DNA from: RPQJ01 sp044226195
Lineage (GTDB): Bacteria; Pseudomonadota; Gammaproteobacteria; Steroidobacterales; Steroidobacteraceae
Assembly: GCA_044226195.1 (NCBI GenBank)
Contig: JBGAHO010000001.1
Span: forward strand, 62,001-126,000
Direction: 5' to 3'
DNA: 64,000 nt
Shown: piece by piece, positions 17,380 to 25,503 of the stretch
Numbering within the stretch: the stretch's first letter is position 1
Layout of the letters: each line of letters starts with the position of its first letter
The notes under the pieces: generated by a model
Databases searched by the model: none
The model's input: only the letters and a program-made list of their open reading frames with translations
Told to the model about the DNA's origin: nothing
Position numbers and translations under genes: made by a program

Positions 17380-17534
17380 CTCCCTACCCCACCCGATTGA
17401 ACAGTTTGCGCAACGGAGTCTTGCGATCTGGTCAATCTTCGTCAAGTTCTGCATCATTTCCTGTCTTTTCGTTTGCCGGTCGTCGCGCCGACACTATCGC
17501 CGGCTCCGACCCGTGAGCCTTCGGGGGACAGCAC
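17380..17534 (+). promoter_or_regulatory. Divergent Lrp/arginase intergenic control region
   Basis: 155 bases separate the regulator gene and the leader ORF of arginase. An 8-base palindrome TTGCGCAA lies at 17406-17413. On the minus strand TTGACG followed after 17 bases by AAGACT is a weak promoter candidate for the regulator. On the plus strand TTGCCG at 17473 and TATCGC at 17495 (16-base spacing) is a weak candidate for arginase. These are only visual matches. Confidence 0.35.
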
Positions 17535-17585
17535 ATGACGCCACTGACCACCCTGCCCGCGCGCGGCGCCGGGAGCCCACCGTGA
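17535..17585 (+). CDS. Putative 16-residue leader ORF overlapping arginase
   Basis: A short frame MTPLTTLPARGAGSPP starts at ATG 17535, preceded by a GGGGGA ribosome-binding site, and its TGA at 17583-17585 overlaps the GTG start of arginase at 17582 (GTGA). A frameshift or misassigned arginase start is unlikely because the arginase family starts right at SRPISLIGAPTDVG. It could simply be a coupling device that improves initiation at the GTG. It contains only one Arg codon, so a classical arginine attenuator is not evident. Confidence 0.45.
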   Translation: MTPLTTLPARGAGSPP

Positions 17586-18514
17586 GCCGCCCGATCAGCC
17601 TCATCGGCGCACCCACCGACGTCGGCGCGGGTTCGCGCGGAGCGTCGATGGGCCCGGAAGCGATGCGGGTCGCCGGCCTGCAGGCGGCGTTGCAGGCACG
17701 CGGTCTCGAGGTGCACGACTGCGGCAATCTCGCCGGGCCCCACAAGCCGTCGACGCCTCCCGTCGACGGCTATTGCCACCTGCCTGAGGTCACCGCCTGG
17801 AACCAGGCCGTGTTTGCACTGGTCACGAGCGAGCTCGCCCGCGATCACCTGCCGATCCTGCTCGGCGGCGACCACTGCCTCGCCATCGGCTCGATCGCCG
17901 CGGTCGCACGCCATTGCCGCCAGGAGCGCCGCAAGCTGCGCGTGCTCTGGCTCGACGCACATGCCGACTTCAACACCCGCGAGATCTCGCCGTCCGGGAC
18001 GCTGCACGGCATGCCGGTCGCGTGCCTGTGCGGCCACGGACCGCGCGAGCTGACCGAGCTGGCGGGAGCAGTGCCCGCGGTCGCCGCGGCCGACATCCGG
18101 CAGATCGGCATCCGCAGCGTCGACGCAGGCGAAAGGCGCTTCGTGCACGAGCAGGGGCTGGAGGTCTTCGACATGCGCTACATCGACGAGATGGGCATGC
18201 GCCACACGCTGGAGCAGGCGCTGCTCGGCGTCGATGCCGACACCCACGTGCACGTCAGCTTCGACGTCGACTTCCTCGACCCCGAGATCGCCCCGGGCGT
18301 CGCGACGACCGTGCCCGGCGGCCCGACCTACCGCGAGGCGCAGCTCTGCATGGAGATGATCGCGGACACGGGCCAGCTGCGCTCGCTCGACGTGATGGAA
18401 CTGAACCCGGCGCTCGACGTGCACAATCGCACGGCCCGGCTCGCGGTGGACCTCGTGGAGTCGCTGTTCGGCAAGAGCACGCTGATGCGCAAGAGCCCGC
18501 CCGTCGACCGCTAG
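17582..18514 (+). CDS. rocF: Arginase
   Basis: A 310-residue arginase that hydrolyses L-arginine to ornithine and urea with a two-manganese centre. Metal ligands appear in order: LLGGDHCLA (His98), LWLDAHADFNT (Asp125, His127, Asp129) and SFDVDFLDPEIAPG (both Asp). The effector-side segment SLDVMELNPALD is also present. A GTG start is chosen since GGGAG lies six bases upstream and the family begins with this strand; no in-frame ATG exists nearby upstream. It is divergent from the Lrp/AsnC regulator and preceded by a short overlapping leader frame. Confidence 0.9.
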   Translation: MSRPISLIGAPTDVGAGSRGASMGPEAMRVAGLQAALQARGLEVHDCGNLAGPHKPSTPPVDGYCHLPEVTAWNQAVFALVTSELARDHLPILLGGDHCLAIGSIAAVARHCRQERRKLRVLWLDAHADFNTREISPSGTLHGMPVACLCGHGPRELTELAGAVPAVAAADIRQIGIRSVDAGERRFVHEQGLEVFDMRYIDEMGMRHTLEQALLGVDADTHVHVSFDVDFLDPEIAPGVATTVPGGPTYREAQLCMEMIADTGQLRSLDVMELNPALDVHNRTARLAVDLVESLFGKSTLMRKSPPVDR

Positions 18515-18561
18515 TCTTGCGTACAATCCGCGGTCCCAACCGCCGCGGAATGGACCGTGCG

Positions 18562-19122
18562 ATGAGCGATTCCCTGCGCGACCAGCTCCTCCGGGCAGGA
18601 CTGGTGACCGAGAAGCAGGCCCGCCAGGCCGAGCAGCAGGCCCGTCAGCAGCAGCACCAGCACACGCGCGCCCCGAAGAAGGACAGGCCGAAGACGGCCG
18701 CACCGGGCCCGAGCCCCGCCGTGCTCAAGGCGCAGGCGGAGAAGGCCGCGCGCGACGCCGAGCTGAATCGCAGGCAGCAGGAGAAGGCGCAGGCCCGGGC
18801 CCGCGCCGCCGAGATCACCCAGATCATCGAGCAACATCGGGTGCCGCGCGCCGAGGACAGCGACGACTACTTCAACTTCGTCGCCAACGGCAAGGTGCGC
18901 CGGCTCGCGGTCTCGCCGGAGCAGCGCGCGCGCATCGTGGCCGGCACTCTGGTGATCGTGCGCTGGGGCGGCCGCGCCGACCTGCTGCCACCGGAGGCAG
19001 CGGCCCAGGTGCGGGAGCGCCACCCGACCGCGGTCATCGAACTGGGGGCGAGCGAGCCCGCCGCGCCTGCCGAGGACGACCCCTACAAGGACTTCGTGGT
19101 CCCCGACGACCTGAAGTGGTGA
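18562..19122 (+). CDS. DUF2058 family protein (YaiL-like)
   Basis: A 186-residue protein that begins SDSLRDQLLRAGLVTEKQA, the family hallmark, followed by a long charged helix rich in Gln, Lys and Ala (residues 20-90) that is probably a coiled coil. The C-terminal globular part has YFNFVANGKVRRLAVSPEQR and ends PYKDFVVPDDLKW. It is a nucleoid- or ribosome-associated-type small basic protein in appearance, but its role is unknown. An in-frame ATG 12 bases upstream is a possible alternative start. It is separate from the arginase unit by 47 bases. Confidence 0.82.
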   Translation: MSDSLRDQLLRAGLVTEKQARQAEQQARQQQHQHTRAPKKDRPKTAAPGPSPAVLKAQAEKAARDAELNRRQQEKAQARARAAEITQIIEQHRVPRAEDSDDYFNFVANGKVRRLAVSPEQRARIVAGTLVIVRWGGRADLLPPEAAAQVRERHPTAVIELGASEPAAPAEDDPYKDFVVPDDLKW

Positions 19123-19135
19123 ACAGCCCCGGCCG

Positions 19136-21052
19136 TCACGGCCGGGTGCGCGGCGCGAAGAGCTCGGCGAGTCGGTCCGGCGTGCCCTCGATGCGCTGCA
19201 GGTGCGGATAGCGCAGTCCGCCGTGGTAATCGATGCGTGCGGTCTGGAACGTGTCGACGTTGCGCACCAGCAGGTCGATGGTGCCCTGCCCCCCGCGCGC
19301 CGCCTGGATCGCTTCCTTCAGCAGGTCCTGCGACCATGCCCGGTTGCCGATCGCGAGCAGTTGCATGCCGGGCGCGAGTCCGGCGCGGTACGCGGGACTG
19401 TTCCACAGCACTTCGGCGATGCGGCCGTCGGCATTGTCGACCACGAGCCCGAGCGACCACGCGAAGTTCGCCTGCTTGCTCGACGCCGCCTGCGCCACCG
19501 CGTAGGACGAGGGATTCTCCGTGTACACCAGCTTCCAGCCGCCGCGCGCGAGGCCGTCGAGCGGCGCGCCGGGCCCGTGGCCTTCGACCCGCTCGCGCAG
19601 GAAAGCATCCCAGTCGAGCGGGGCGAGTTCGCCGAGGGTCGCCACCACGTCCGCGCGCGTGTAGGTCAACGGCCCGAGTTCGCCGTCCTGCACGCCGAAG
19701 AAGCGGCGCGCGAAGTCGTCGAGCGAGCGCCGGCCGCGCGTCGCCTCGCGCAGCCGGGTTTCCACGTCGAGCCACAGGAAGAGGCCTTCGGTGTAGTAGT
19801 CCTTGCCGCGCTGCCAGCTCGGCCAGGTCTGTGGCGTGCGATACGCGATGATCGGCTGCTGGGTCGTGTCCTGCAGGTTGCGCCATTCGCGTCCCGGCCG
19901 GCCGAGGTCGTACGCAGCGGCGTAGTTGGCGAGCACGTCGCGCGCATAGTCCTGCGACCACAGGCCGGCGCGCGTCGCGAGCACCGCGCCCCAGAACTCC
20001 GTCATGCCCTCGTACACCCACAGGAGACTGCTGTGCATCGGCACGTCGTAGCTGGGCGTGGCGAGATCGGCCGGCCGGCGGAACTTGCCGTTCCAGGAAT
20101 GCTCCATCTCGTGCGCGAGCAGGTCGCGCCCCGCCGCCGTGCCCGTCCAGTCGCTGAAATAGCCGGTGCCGACGCCGTTCTCGCTCGACTGATGGTGCTC
20201 GAGGCCGATGCCGGACAGGTTGTCGGAAATCGCGAGCAGGAAATCGTAGTGACGAAAATGACGGCTGCCGAACAGCGCGAGTTCCTCGCGCACGAGCCGC
20301 TGGTGGGCCGCGACCTGGCTCGCGCTCGCTTCCAGTTCCGACGCCCGCTCGGCGAAGACGTTGAGGCGCACGGGAGCGCGCGCATCGGTGTCGAGGTCGT
20401 AACGACGGTAGTACCGGCCCGCATACAGCGGCGAATCGACCAGCATCTCGAGCGCCACCGGTGCGAACGTCACCGTATCGCCCGCACGCTGGGCCCCGTC
20501 GAGCGCGGACGCAAAGGACCAGCCGGCGGGCAGGCGCACGCTGGCCGCAAACGGGATCTGCCGCGCGTAGTACCCGGCGGGATACAGCAGCGCCTTCTCC
20601 CAGTGCACGCGCAACAGGTCGGGCGTGACGCTGCGCCGGCCCTGCTCGTCCAGCATCGGCGTGAGGAACTGGAACTGCAGGTCGAGGGAGCTCACGCCGG
20701 CGGGCACGTCGAGATGGAACGCGTGCATGTTCTCCGCATCGCGCCGCCAGTCGAGGCGCCGTGCGCCCGGCTGCCCCGTGACCACCAGGCCCGCCAGCAA
20801 TTCGACGTTGCCCGTGGTCGAGTGATTGCCCGGCAACCACTTCGGATAGAGCAGCACCACGGGGCCCGGTGCCACGGGCACGCTTTCACGGACCTGGAAG
20901 ACGCGATGATCGGTGTCGGTCGCGTCGACCACGAGTTGCACGGTGCCCGGGTACGGAACGTCGCGCGGCGCGGGGACCGGCTCGGCCCAGGACGACAGCG
21001 ATACGAGGCAGGCCACCCAGCCGAGCGCCGGGCTCAGGAACGCGGGCTTCAT
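19136..21052 (-). CDS. M61-family metallopeptidase with PDZ domain
   Basis: A 638-residue exported glycyl-aminopeptidase-like protein. A signal peptide ends near SLSSWA. The M61 N-terminal beta domain is followed by the zinc site LLAHEMEHSWNGKFRRP (HExxH) and a downstream acidic ligand in VYEGMTEFWG. A C-terminal PDZ-like region spans about residues 535-610 (LGLVVDNADGRIAEVLWNS, then APGMQLLAIG). The ATG at 21052 is preceded by a GAGGGAG site; the upstream extension is inside the phosphatase gene. The gene lies 19 bases after the phosphatase, same strand. Confidence 0.9.
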   Translation of the reverse strand: MKPAFLSPALGWVACLVSLSSWAEPVPAPRDVPYPGTVQLVVDATDTDHRVFQVRESVPVAPGPVVLLYPKWLPGNHSTTGNVELLAGLVVTGQPGARRLDWRRDAENMHAFHLDVPAGVSSLDLQFQFLTPMLDEQGRRSVTPDLLRVHWEKALLYPAGYYARQIPFAASVRLPAGWSFASALDGAQRAGDTVTFAPVALEMLVDSPLYAGRYYRRYDLDTDARAPVRLNVFAERASELEASASQVAAHQRLVREELALFGSRHFRHYDFLLAISDNLSGIGLEHHQSSENGVGTGYFSDWTGTAAGRDLLAHEMEHSWNGKFRRPADLATPSYDVPMHSSLLWVYEGMTEFWGAVLATRAGLWSQDYARDVLANYAAAYDLGRPGREWRNLQDTTQQPIIAYRTPQTWPSWQRGKDYYTEGLFLWLDVETRLREATRGRRSLDDFARRFFGVQDGELGPLTYTRADVVATLGELAPLDWDAFLRERVEGHGPGAPLDGLARGGWKLVYTENPSSYAVAQAASSKQANFAWSLGLVVDNADGRIAEVLWNSPAYRAGLAPGMQLLAIGNRAWSQDLLKEAIQAARGGQGTIDLLVRNVDTFQTARIDYHGGLRYPHLQRIEGTPDRLAELFAPRTRP

Positions 21053-21071
21053 CGTGTCGTCTCCCTCGGGC

Positions 21072-21857
21072 TCAGGCGGACTCGAGCATGGCGTCGGCGA
21101 TCCGCGCCTGCGCCGTCGCAGCGACCCCGTGCACGTCGTGCAGGTAGCGCTCGACGCTGCCGTGCGTGGCATCGATGTCCGCGAATGCGGCATCCAGGTA
21201 AGCGGCATCGGCGGCAAGGACCGCGTCGAGGGCCGCCGACGGCATCTCGACCATGTAGCGGCGCCCCTGCGGAATGCCGAGTCCCGTCTCGTCCTCGCGC
21301 AGGCGGGCACGCAGGTCCGCGGTGCGATTGGTGAGCAGGTAGTCCTCGAACACGGTCTCGCGCGGCACGCCGAGCATGGTGAGCAGCAGCGCCACCACGA
21401 AGCCGGTGCGGTCCTTGCCCGCGGTGCAGTGGATCACGAGCGGTCCCTGCGGCTGGCGCTGCAGCGCGGCCCACAGGCCGCCGACGTGGGGCGCGAGTCG
21501 CGTAGGCATGCCCGCGTAATGACGGATCATCACCTTGCGCGCCAGTTCGTGCGTCATCGACGCGGGATCCGGCAGCGACTTCGCGAGCCCGACGTCCTGC
21601 GTATCGCTCCACGCGAGCTGGTCGACGTCGCGGCCGAAATCCGGGTTGGGCTGACGTTCGCGTTCGTCGGGCCGGCGCAGGTCGCACACGAGCTGCAGGC
21701 CGTAGCCCGCCACGACCTGCCGGTCGCGCTCGGTGAACCGATGCATCGCCCCCGAGCGGAAATAGCGGCCGCGGCGCACGCGACGGCCATCGCGGGTCGC
21801 GTAGCCGCCGAAATCGCGGAAGTTGCAGGCGCCCTCGAGCGCGGGAATGCGGGTCAT
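21072..21857 (-). CDS. Tyrosine-protein phosphatase (DSP/PTPLA-like)
   Basis: A 261-residue cysteine phosphatase. The signature loop is VIHCTAGKDRTGF (Cys144, Arg150), and the N-terminus ALEGACNFRDFGGYATRDG is the common lead-in of bacterial tyrosine/lipid phosphatases of the MptpB type, which dephosphorylate phosphotyrosine or phosphoinositides. The second Lys and Asp in the loop (AGKDRTG) fits the lipid/DSP-like subgroup. The ATG at 21857 is preferred to a longer start because the family starts at this helix. It shares the strand and probably the transcript with the M61 peptidase. Confidence 0.88.
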   Translation of the reverse strand: MTRIPALEGACNFRDFGGYATRDGRRVRRGRYFRSGAMHRFTERDRQVVAGYGLQLVCDLRRPDERERQPNPDFGRDVDQLAWSDTQDVGLAKSLPDPASMTHELARKVMIRHYAGMPTRLAPHVGGLWAALQRQPQGPLVIHCTAGKDRTGFVVALLLTMLGVPRETVFEDYLLTNRTADLRARLREDETGLGIPQGRRYMVEMPSAALDAVLAADAAYLDAAFADIDATHGSVERYLHDVHGVAATAQARIADAMLESA

Positions 21858-21983
21858 CCGGCCATGATCCCACGCCCGGCCCGTCTTTTCCAAGGCGAGG
21901 GCCCGCGGGGAACCCCGCCGGCGGTCGAAGGTCTTACACTTTCGTCAGGATGCAATGCGACCCCCGGTCGCAAGGAGGCCCGC

Positions 21984-22517
21984 ATGTTCCGACCCCTGCT
22001 CGCCGCTGTCGCTGCGTTCGCTTTCGTCGTCGCCGTTCCGGCCCATGCCAAGGTCACGGCCGGCGAGGAACTCGACGATGCGGCGATCACTGCGCAGGTG
22101 AAGGCCGCGCTGCTCGATCACAAGGACACGCATGCCACGAAGATCAACGTCGGGACCTACCTCGGCATCGTGCAGTTGTCCGGCTTCGTGTCCTCGGAGG
22201 CCGAGAAGGCCACCGCCGAGCGCATCACGCGCGACATCCAGGGCGTGAAGCAGGTGCGCAACAGCATCGCCCTGCACCCGTCGACCAGCGTCGGCACCAA
22301 GCTCGACGACAGCGTCCTCACCGGCAAGGTGAAGGCGGCGCTGATGGACGCGGCCGACGTGAAGAGCGGCCAGATCAATGTCGAGACCGAGGGCGGCATC
22401 GTGCAGCTCTCGGGCTTCGTGACCGGTGAAGGCATGAAGCAGCGCGCGCTCAAGATCGCGGGCGACGTGACGGGCGTGAAGCGCGTCGACGACGCGCTGA
22501 TCGTCAAGCCGCGCTAG
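21984..22517 (+). CDS. Periplasmic BON-domain protein
   Basis: A 177-residue protein with a clear signal peptide (FRPLLAAVAAFAFVVAVPAHA) and two tandem BON domains, about residues 30-95 and 105-175, each with the typical pattern of a helix followed by INVGTYLGIVQLSGFV or INVETEGGIVQLSGFV. BON proteins such as OsmY are periplasmic and often stress- or membrane-associated. An AAGGAGG site sits four bases from the ATG. Its last 14 bases overlap the end of the convergent MaoC-like gene. Confidence 0.88.
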   Translation: MFRPLLAAVAAFAFVVAVPAHAKVTAGEELDDAAITAQVKAALLDHKDTHATKINVGTYLGIVQLSGFVSSEAEKATAERITRDIQGVKQVRNSIALHPSTSVGTKLDDSVLTGKVKAALMDAADVKSGQINVETEGGIVQLSGFVTGEGMKQRALKIAGDVTGVKRVDDALIVKPR

Positions 22518-23385
22518 GCCCCAGCGCGACGTACAGGTGGGCACGCCCGCTGCGTGCATCGCACAGCGCGCGGCGTGTCCCACCCTCCTCCGACCATTCC
22601 TTGACCGCGACCCGCGCGGGCAACGACACCGGTACCAGGAACCGCGCGTCGATCTGTGCACGTGCGGGCAGCGGCGCGCACGGCCGGGCCAGCAGGCGCG
22701 CCAGCGACCACATGCCATGCGAGATCGCCCCGCGCAGGCCGAACAGCCGCGCCGTCGGGTCGCTGAGGTGGATCGGGTTGTAGTCCCAGGACACGCGCGC
22801 GTAGTCCCAGGCCGTGCGCAGCGTCACGTCGAACTCGTCCAGCACCTGCGCATGGCGCGGCACCCGCGGGGGACGGGGCGGCCGCCCGCCCGGACGCTCG
22901 CTCGCGTCCTCCCAGCGCGACAGGTAGGAACTCGTCTCGCGCCACACGGGTTTGCCGCGACTCGAGAGCTGGCTCTCGAGGTCGAATGCCCAGCCTGCGT
23001 CGGTATTGCGATAGCCCCGGACGGCCACGTCGACGGCGACGGTCATCCCCGCGGCCAGCTTGCCGAGCGTCTCGATGCGATTGGCGACGTGCAGCAGGCC
23101 CATCGGTCGCAGCGGGAACGCCGCGGCCGCGAAGATCTTCAGGTGCAACGGCGCCGCGAGGATGTGCGGATAGGTTGCGGGCACGACCGCACTGCCGTCG
23201 AATCCGCACACCCGTGCGTAGCGCGCGACGTCGCCCGCCGCAATCACCACCTGCTCGACGTGCGCGCGGAACTCCGGGGGATCCTTGACGGCGGCGAGCG
23301 CGGGGCGGCGCGTGAACAGCACGCGCGGGTACGACACCAGCCCGGACGGCAGCCGGCCGAAGCGCAGGTGGATCGAGCGCAACAC
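22504..23385 (-). CDS. MaoC-like hotdog dehydratase
   Basis: A 293-residue double-hotdog-like protein. The second half holds the hydratase-2 type motif SWDYNPIHLSDPTARLFGLRG followed by ISHGMWSLARLLARP, where Asp and His are the expected catalytic pair. The first half lacks that motif. The start is GTG 23385, or TTG 23382. It is the last gene after ccmI on the same strand with only 2 bases between, so it is probably read from the ccm operon even though it has no known role in cytochrome maturation. Acyl-CoA (R)-hydration is the family activity. Confidence 0.82.
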   Translation of the reverse strand: MLRSIHLRFGRLPSGLVSYPRVLFTRRPALAAVKDPPEFRAHVEQVVIAAGDVARYARVCGFDGSAVVPATYPHILAAPLHLKIFAAAAFPLRPMGLLHVANRIETLGKLAAGMTVAVDVAVRGYRNTDAGWAFDLESQLSSRGKPVWRETSSYLSRWEDASERPGGRPPRPPRVPRHAQVLDEFDVTLRTAWDYARVSWDYNPIHLSDPTARLFGLRGAISHGMWSLARLLARPCAPLPARAQIDARFLVPVSLPARVAVKEWSEEGGTRRALCDARSGRAHLYVALGPSAA

Positions 23386-23387
23386 CG

Positions 23388-24494
23388 TCAGGGCTGGACT
23401 TTCGAGATCGTCACGGCGAGATCGGTGGGCCCGCCCTTCTTCTGCAGCGAGGTGCCGACGAGATCGCCGCTGGCCGCCATCGGCGACCCGCCGAACGCGA
23501 CGCGCGCGACCACCTCGACATCGTTTACCGACGACAGGTTCCGGCCGTCGACCATCGCGTCGGCGTCGCTCAGCACGATCGTCGTCGGCAACTGGTCGGT
23601 CGTGAGGCGCGTGGCCGCCAGCGGCGGCCCCGGAATGCCGGGCTCGCGGGCGGCCACGAAAACCACGGTGCCCGGCTTCGCCTTGTCCTTCAGCGCCGGA
23701 TCGATCGACACGCTGATGCGGATCTGGCGACCCTGGGGAGCGGTGGTCGCCGAGTCCGACGCCGCCATGCCGGCCCCCTCTGCGGGCGCCGCCGGAGTTG
23801 CCGCGGCCGGGACATTGACGCCGAGCGCGGACAATTGCTGCTCGACGATCTGGCGCACTTCCGGCGGCGGGTTCTGCTCGATCAGGTGCGTCCAGCGCGC
23901 CTTGGCGGTCGCGAGGTCATTGGCCTTGTAGGCGAGCACGCCCGAGTACCACAGCGCCTTCTGGTTATTGCCGTCCGCGGCGAGCGCCGTGGAAACCAGC
24001 TGCGTCGCCTGCGCCTGCTGCGCGGGATCCTCGGCCAGGATCATCGCCTCGGCGAGGTCGAGGTTGAGGCCGGGGTCCTTGTCGCCGACGACCGCAATCG
24101 CCTTCTGGTAGGCCGTGATCGCATCGCGCGGACGATTGGTCATCAGGTAGGTGCGGGCCAGCATGCGCAGGCCATCGACGTCCGTCGGATTCGCGGCCAC
24201 CTTCGCCTCGAGCTGGCGCGTGATTTCGGCGATCGACTGTTCGTTCATGTCGCCATGGCCGGCCGGCACGGGCGCGGCGAGTCGCGGATCCTGCCAGGGG
24301 AAGCTCGAGGCGTGGCGATACATCGCGTAGCCGCCGCCCGCGAGCAGCAGGCCGATCGCCAGGGCGGGCACGATCGACGGCGGCAGGGCCGGCTGACCTT
24401 TCACGGTGGACGGGACGGGGCGCAGCAGCGGCAGGACGATGACGGCAGTGGCCGCCAGCAGCATGACGGCACAGACGAGGATGAAAGCAGTCAC
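23388..24494 (-). CDS. ccmI: Cytochrome c maturation protein CcmI
   Basis: A 368-residue CcmI/CycH protein that presents apocytochrome to the heme lyase. Two membrane segments (FILVCAVMLLAATAVIVLPLL and VPALAIGLLLAGGGYAMY) precede a TPR domain (about residues 85-215, LRMLARTYLMTNRPRDAITAYQKA) and a beta-rich C-terminal domain with LKDKAKPGTVVFVAARE, the usual CcmI periplasmic part. A GTG start overlaps the ccmH stop (GTGA). It completes the ccm operon. Confidence 0.92.
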   Translation of the reverse strand: MTAFILVCAVMLLAATAVIVLPLLRPVPSTVKGQPALPPSIVPALAIGLLLAGGGYAMYRHASSFPWQDPRLAAPVPAGHGDMNEQSIAEITRQLEAKVAANPTDVDGLRMLARTYLMTNRPRDAITAYQKAIAVVGDKDPGLNLDLAEAMILAEDPAQQAQATQLVSTALAADGNNQKALWYSGVLAYKANDLATAKARWTHLIEQNPPPEVRQIVEQQLSALGVNVPAAATPAAPAEGAGMAASDSATTAPQGRQIRISVSIDPALKDKAKPGTVVFVAAREPGIPGPPLAATRLTTDQLPTTIVLSDADAMVDGRNLSSVNDVEVVARVAFGGSPMAASGDLVGTSLQKKGGPTDLAVTISKVQP

Positions 24495-24949
24495 GATTGG
24501 CCGGCCTCCGGGCCTGCTTGGTCGGTTTCGGTGGGAATGTCGGCTTCCTCGGCGCGCTTGCGGATGAATCGCCCCGCGGCCACGACGCCGAACAGCAGCA
24601 TGAGCACGGGCGCGCCCCAGAGGATCACGGTCTTGCCCGTGATCCGCGGCTTGTAGAGCACGAAGTCGCCGTACCGGTTCAGCATGAATTCCTTGATCTC
24701 TTCGTCGGTCTTGCCGTCGGCGATCATCTTGTGCACTTCGCGGCGCAGGTCGATGGCGAGGTCGGCATTCGAGTCGGCGATGGTCTCGTTCTGGCAGACG
24801 AGGCAGCGCAGTTCCTTGGTGATGCCTTCGTAACGCGCCTGCAGGACGGGATCGGCGAAGTCGCGCTCCGTGTCGATCGCGTAGCCGAGGCCCGCGAAGG
24901 CGATGCCGACCGCCACGAGGCCCGCGCGCAGGAATCCGAGCCGGCTCAC
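24491..24949 (-). CDS. ccmH: Cytochrome c maturation protein CcmH (CcmL type)
   Basis: A 152-residue thiol oxidoreductase-like subunit. After a signal/anchor helix (LRAGLVAVGIAFAGLGYA) comes the invariant LRCLVCQNETIADSN motif (Cys49, Cys52) that reduces the apocytochrome CXXCH thiols, then a C-terminal membrane helix (VILWGAPVLMLLFGVVAAG). The GTG start at 24949 overlaps the CcmG stop; the longer open frame lies inside ccmG and is a shadow. It is the short N-terminal-type CcmH, with the TPR part supplied by separate CcmI. Confidence 0.92.
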   Translation of the reverse strand: MSRLGFLRAGLVAVGIAFAGLGYAIDTERDFADPVLQARYEGITKELRCLVCQNETIADSNADLAIDLRREVHKMIADGKTDEEIKEFMLNRYGDFVLYKPRITGKTVILWGAPVLMLLFGVVAAGRFIRKRAEEADIPTETDQAGPEAGQS

Positions 24950-25488
24950 GACTGCGCCCCTTGGCCAGCCTGAGCCGCCTGGATGCGCGGCAGGAACTCT
25001 TTCGCCCAGACGTCGAAGGTCATTGGTGCGATGTGCTTGTAGATGATCTTGCCGTCCGGACCGATGAGGAACGTCTCCGGCGCGCCGTAGACGCCCCAGT
25101 CGATCGCCGTGCGTCCGTCGTGGTCGGTGGCCACGGCCGCGTACGGATTGCCGAGCTGGCGCAGCCACTCCTGCGCCGACGCATTGTCGTCACGCCAGTT
25201 GAGCCCGATGATCGGCACCGTGCCCTGCTGCGCGATCGCGACCCAGGTCGGATGCTCCTCGCGGCAGCCGCCGCACCACGTGCCCCAGACGTTGAGGATC
25301 CACGTCTTGCCCATCATCTCCTTCGAGGCGACCTGGTAGGACGGGTCCTGCAGGCTCGGCAGGGTGAACTCCGGCGCCGGCTTGCCGATCAGCGGCGAAG
25401 GCACGTACGACGGGTCGCGGTTCAGGCCGACCCACAGGAACGCGCCGAGGATGATGAACAGGACGAAGGGAACGACGAATTTCCACAT
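24946..25488 (-). CDS. ccmG: Thiol:disulfide interchange protein CcmG/DsbE
   Basis: A 180-residue periplasmic thioredoxin-fold protein anchored by an N-terminal helix (KFVVPFVLFIILGAFLWVG). The active site is WGTWCGGCREEHP (Cys72, Cys75), in the place of the usual WCPTC; the Gly-Gly spacer is a variant of the CcmG motif. NPYAAVATDHDGRTAIDWGVYGAPETF (residue stretch split here for length) with cis-Pro region is typical. It reduces disulfides on the route to CcmH and apocytochrome. The stop overlaps the CcmH start (GTGA). Confidence 0.92.
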   Translation of the reverse strand: MWKFVVPFVLFIILGAFLWVGLNRDPSYVPSPLIGKPAPEFTLPSLQDPSYQVASKEMMGKTWILNVWGTWCGGCREEHPTWVAIAQQGTVPIIGLNWRDDNASAQEWLRQLGNPYAAVATDHDGRTAIDWGVYGAPETFLIGPDGKIIYKHIAPMTFDVWAKEFLPRIQAAQAGQGAQS

Positions 25489-25503
25489 GATGCGGACCCC
25501 GGC

